Shown here in pieces: positions 61,572 to 64,000 of a stretch of DNA of 64,000 nt. Positions within the stretch are counted from its first letter, which is position 1. Each line of letters starts with the position of its first letter. The stretch is taken from assembly GCA_002403305.1 (NCBI GenBank), contig DHHM01000022.1, positions 28,340 through 92,339 on the forward strand, read 5' to 3'. This stretch comes from Bacteroidales bacterium UBA4772. GTDB taxonomy: Bacteria > Bacteroidota > Bacteroidia > Bacteroidales > VadinHA17. The notes below the pieces were generated by a model, which had not been told where the DNA came from, ran no database searches, and saw only the letters and a program-made list of their open reading frames with translations. Made by a program: the position numbers and the translations under genes.

Positions 61572-62747
61572 ATGGATGGTCTTAAATCAATAGTTGATCT
61601 CATTCGCTCCTTGTACCATGAACAGGAGGCATTCATCCCCCTGCACGATCCCAGGTTCATTGGCAATGAGAAAAAGTATCTTGAAGAGTGCATAGATTCA
61701 AATTTTGTCTCAAGCGTTGGCGAGTTCGTGGGTAAGTTTGAAAGGATGTGCGCTGAATATACGGGTTCAAAATATGCCGTAGCAGCCATGAACGGCACGG
61801 CAGCGCTGCACGTGGCACTGCAGCTATGCGGTGTTAAACGGGATGATGAGGTGATAACGCAGTCGCTGACATTCATCGCCACCGCCAATGCCATTACCTA
61901 TACAGGTGCAAAACCTGTCTTCCTTGACGTTGACCGCGAGACAATGGGACTCTCGCCTGACAGAGTGGAGAGGTGGCTGGCAGAAAATGCGGAAAAACGC
62001 GGCGACTCTGCATATAATAAGAAGACCGGACGCAGGATAGCCGCATGCGTCCCGATGCATACCTTCGGCCACCCGGTAAAAATTGACCGCCTGGCGGAGG
62101 TGCTTGAGTCTTATAATATCCCGCTGATTGAGGATGCCGCGGAGAGCCTTGGCAGCCTGTTCCGTGGAAAACACACCGGCACCTTTGGCAGGGCAGGCAT
62201 ACTCAGCTTCAACGGCAACAAGATCATCACCACCGGTGGCGGGGGCATGATATTGACCGACGACGAGAAGCTGGCAGTGAAGGCAAAGCATATCACCACC
62301 CAGGCAAAAGTCCCACACGCGTGGGAGTATGTCCATGACATGACAGGGTATAACTATCGTCTCACAAATATAAACGCCGCCCTCGGCTGCGCACAGATGG
62401 AGACACTTGATCAGTTTATAGCCCTGAAGCGTGAACTGGCCTTCCAGTACAGGGAGTTTTTCAAGGATAGCGAGTTCATCTTCTTCGATGAGCTTGAGGG
62501 CTGTCGCTCTAACTTCTGGCTGAACGTGATAATAACAAAAGACCGCAAACGTCGTGATGAGGTTCTAGAGTACACAAACAGCAAGGGAGTAATGACCAGA
62601 CCTATCTGGGAGCTGATGAACAGGCTGCCGATGTACCGCGATTACCAGACAGACGGATTGGAGAACTCATGCTGGTTTGCAGACAGAGTGGTGAACCTGC
62701 CCAGCAGCGCATATATTGAAGGATACGGCAAGAGAAGAGCCAGGTGA
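61572..62747 (+). CDS. DegT/LegC-type sugar aminotransferase
   Basis: A 391-residue PLP-dependent aminotransferase of the DegT/DnrJ/EryC1/StrS group, close to LegC/PglE. The PLP lysine is in LSFNGNKIITTGGGG (Lys217 from the ATG at 61572), with IEDAAESLG as the phosphate/Asp site and MNGTAALHVAL near 73. It would aminate the 4-keto sugar produced by a 4,6-dehydratase to give UDP-4-amino-4,6-dideoxy-GlcNAc. A TTG two codons upstream is an alternative start. It is followed after 31 bases by the dehydratase remnant. Confidence 0.92.
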   Translation: MDGLKSIVDLIRSLYHEQEAFIPLHDPRFIGNEKKYLEECIDSNFVSSVGEFVGKFERMCAEYTGSKYAVAAMNGTAALHVALQLCGVKRDDEVITQSLTFIATANAITYTGAKPVFLDVDRETMGLSPDRVERWLAENAEKRGDSAYNKKTGRRIAACVPMHTFGHPVKIDRLAEVLESYNIPLIEDAAESLGSLFRGKHTGTFGRAGILSFNGNKIITTGGGGMILTDDEKLAVKAKHITTQAKVPHAWEYVHDMTGYNYRLTNINAALGCAQMETLDQFIALKRELAFQYREFFKDSEFIFFDELEGCRSNFWLNVIITKDRKRRDEVLEYTNSKGVMTRPIWELMNRLPMYRDYQTDGLENSCWFADRVVNLPSSAYIEGYGKRRAR

Positions 62748-62778
62748 AAGGAAGATCCGCAAAAGTAAAAGGATTAAT

Positions 62779-63630
62779 ATGATAACATACGTTGACATAG
62801 ATGATTTTACCGGGAAGTACATCACCAAGCGTGCTGAGAGCCTGCTGAAGCCTGACCTTGATAAATATCACACTGAGCTCGGCAAGAGGCTGAACGGCAA
62901 GAGCGTGCTGGTGATCGGCGGGGCGGGTACAATAGGATCGCACTATATCAAGGCGATACTCAGGTATCATATCGGCCGGCTGGTGGTTGTTGACATCAAC
63001 GAGAACGGCCTCACCGAGCTGGTGCGCGATCTCAGGAGCTCGACAGGTTACAACATACCACAGGAGTTCATCGAGCGGCTCGGCAAGCGCCAGCCATGGT
63101 CGTGCCCTACAGGTATCCGCCGGTTCTTCGTCTCGCCCCGCGAGTCGGGCGAGCTGTGCATGATAGCCTCGGTGCTTGGCGAGTCGGGAGACATCATCTT
63201 CCCGAATCTTGATGAGAAGAGGGATATGATCACCTTTGATGCCATCGCACACGACCTGCTGCATTACCTGGGACTGCAGGCTGACGTATGCGCTACCGAA
63301 CAGGAAGCACGGGAGAAGGCACTGCTGCTCAACGAGAGCTCTGTTTCATACCCGGTATATTTCTTCGAGACAGACACCTCAGGAGAGAAGCCGTACGAGG
63401 AGTTCTTCACCGAGGGGGAGGTGATTGACACTGATAAGTTCACCAGCCTGGGGGTGATAAAGAACTCCGTAAAGAGGGATAGCCATGAGATTGACGAGAT
63501 ATTCACCAGGCTGCGGACGCTCTTCGATTCCGGAAACGTGACCAAAGCTGCCGTGGTGGAGATACTCAGGGAGTACCTTCCGAATTTTGAGCATATAGAG
63601 AAGGGGAAGGGACTGGACTCAAAGATGTAA
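62779..63630 (+). CDS. PglF/LegB-like 4,6-dehydratase with internal deletion, probably inactive
   Basis: The 283-residue product begins like soluble UDP-GlcNAc 4,6-dehydratases: VLVIGGAGTIGSHYIKAIL (44-62) and VVVDINENGLTELVRDLRSS. It then jumps at about residues 96-98 (nucleotides 63064-63075) from YNIPQEF to FIERLGKRQPWSCPTGIRRFFVSPRESGELC, which matches the far C-terminal part. Against CapE at 33068 the missing part is about 110-120 residues and includes the Thr-Asp-Lys and Met/Tyr-x3-Lys catalytic residues. The frame is open on both sides, so the deletion is in frame. The start at 62779 is preferred over 62716, which overlaps the aminotransferase gene. Confidence 0.85.
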   Translation: MITYVDIDDFTGKYITKRAESLLKPDLDKYHTELGKRLNGKSVLVIGGAGTIGSHYIKAILRYHIGRLVVVDINENGLTELVRDLRSSTGYNIPQEFIERLGKRQPWSCPTGIRRFFVSPRESGELCMIASVLGESGDIIFPNLDEKRDMITFDAIAHDLLHYLGLQADVCATEQEAREKALLLNESSVSYPVYFFETDTSGEKPYEEFFTEGEVIDTDKFTSLGVIKNSVKRDSHEIDEIFTRLRTLFDSGNVTKAAVVEILREYLPNFEHIEKGKGLDSKM

Positions 63631-63642
63631 TTTATGTCTGAA

Positions 63643-63714
63643 GGCCCCGATACACTTCGTTATCGGGGTTAAGTCTCCGCCTATTGCGGAGCCTTAATCT
63701 GAGGACTGAAGGTC
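63643..63714. repeat. 72-bp composite hairpin element, copy 2 (inverted)
   Basis: CCCCGATA (63645-63652)/TATCGGGG (63661-63668) and CTCCGC (63675-63680)/GCGGAG (63686-63691) form two hairpins in series. The whole element is the reverse complement of 28190-28261 with five mismatches in 72 bases. Confidence 0.9.
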
Positions 63715-63724
63715 AGGGAAAGAT

Positions 63725-64000
63725 ATGTACAGGAAGTTTTTTAAGAGGTTTTTTGATATTGTCGTGTCTGCATTGGGACTCTTGGTGCTGTCACCGCTGC
63801 TGGTGCCGGTGATGATCATACTGCTGCTGACAGGGGAGCATTACATCTTCTACGGGCAGAAGAGGGTGGGTTATAAGAACAGGCCATTCAGGATATGGAA
63901 GTTCGCCACCATGCTGAAAGCCAGTCCGTCGCTGGGGACAGGCAGCCTGACAATCAGGAATGACCCGAGGGTCTTCCCCTTCGGACGGTTCCTGCGCAGG
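63725..64000 (+). CDS. PglC-like sugar-1-phosphate transferase, truncated by window end
   Basis: The first 92 codons of another monotopic phosphoglycosyl transferase. The start MYRKFFKRFFDIVVSALGLL, the membrane helix with SPLLVPVMIILL, and WKFATMLKASPSLGTGSLTI with DPRVFPFGRFLRR correspond to the N-terminal half of the family; the catalytic Asp-Glu would follow beyond base 64000. It begins ten bases after the composite hairpin element. It is a further initiating transferase in the locus. Confidence 0.88.
   Translation, partial: MYRKFFKRFFDIVVSALGLLVLSPLLVPVMIILLLTGEHYIFYGQKRVGYKNRPFRIWKFATMLKASPSLGTGSLTIRNDPRVFPFGRFLRR

Overview
The window looks like a chromosomal segment of a member of the Bacteroidota, probably Bacteroidales. 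The reasons are eleven promoters carrying the phylum's TAnnTTTG -7 box, two UpxY-type antiterminators, a DksA/TraR protein with a degenerate zinc site, a Wzi-type outer-membrane protein, and PglC/WbuB-style glycan genes. No rRNA, tRNA, CRISPR array, insertion sequence or complete prophage is visible.

Layout. 0-9 kb: ileS (minus strand), an AAA ATPase, a DksA/TraR regulator, a polyprenyl-phosphate sugar-1-phosphate transferase (minus) and a Wzi-like porin. 9-12.8 kb: an accessory patch with a minimal nucleotidyltransferase, an orphan HicB-like antitoxin, a HipB/HipA pair and a DUF4143-type ATPase. 12.8-28.2 kb: start of a surface-polysaccharide locus, with an 870-bp direct duplication carrying two upxY genes around a minus-strand lipoprotein and a 20-codon remnant of the sugar transferase; then wza, two tandem wzc autokinase genes separated by a 23-unit heptamer array, three related outer-membrane proteins, an L-2-hydroxyglutarate-oxidase-like gene, wecB and ugd. 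28.2-33 kb: a lipoprotein plus papain-like peptidase pair, and two copies of a holin-like gene flanking an ATPase and a pRiA4b ORF-3-like gene. 33-64 kb: the glycan factory proper.

How the glycan genes fit together. capE/capF/capG (fnlABC) make UDP-N-acetyl-L-fucosamine. wecB gives UDP-ManNAc and ugd gives UDP-glucuronate. A flippase (Wzx), a polymerase-like protein (Wzy), six glycosyltransferases (one GT2, five GT4) and tailoring genes (two pyruvyltransferase-like proteins, two deacetylase-like proteins, CapA-like, ATP-grasp, an Fe-S F420-dehydrogenase-like protein, a GH88/105-like protein) occupy an AT-rich block from about 36.5 to 54 kb that looks horizontally acquired. From 55.5 kb on, a WbuB-like transferase, two PglC-like initiating transferases plus a third cut by the window end, and an ACP/KAS III/ketoreductase/NeuD/aminotransferase/4,6-dehydratase set suggest assembly of a lipid-linked bacillosamine-type sugar that may carry a hydroxyacyl group made by a dedicated mini fatty-acid pathway.

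The locus shows decay. A GT-D-like gene has one in-frame TAG, the PglF/LegB-like dehydratase has lost its catalytic core by an in-frame deletion, and a sugar transferase survives as a fragment. The intergenic DNA is full of 7-bp tandem repeats with many different unit sequences, and of CCCCGATA/TATCGGGG hairpin elements, two of which form a 72-bp inverted pair around the 28-64 kb block.
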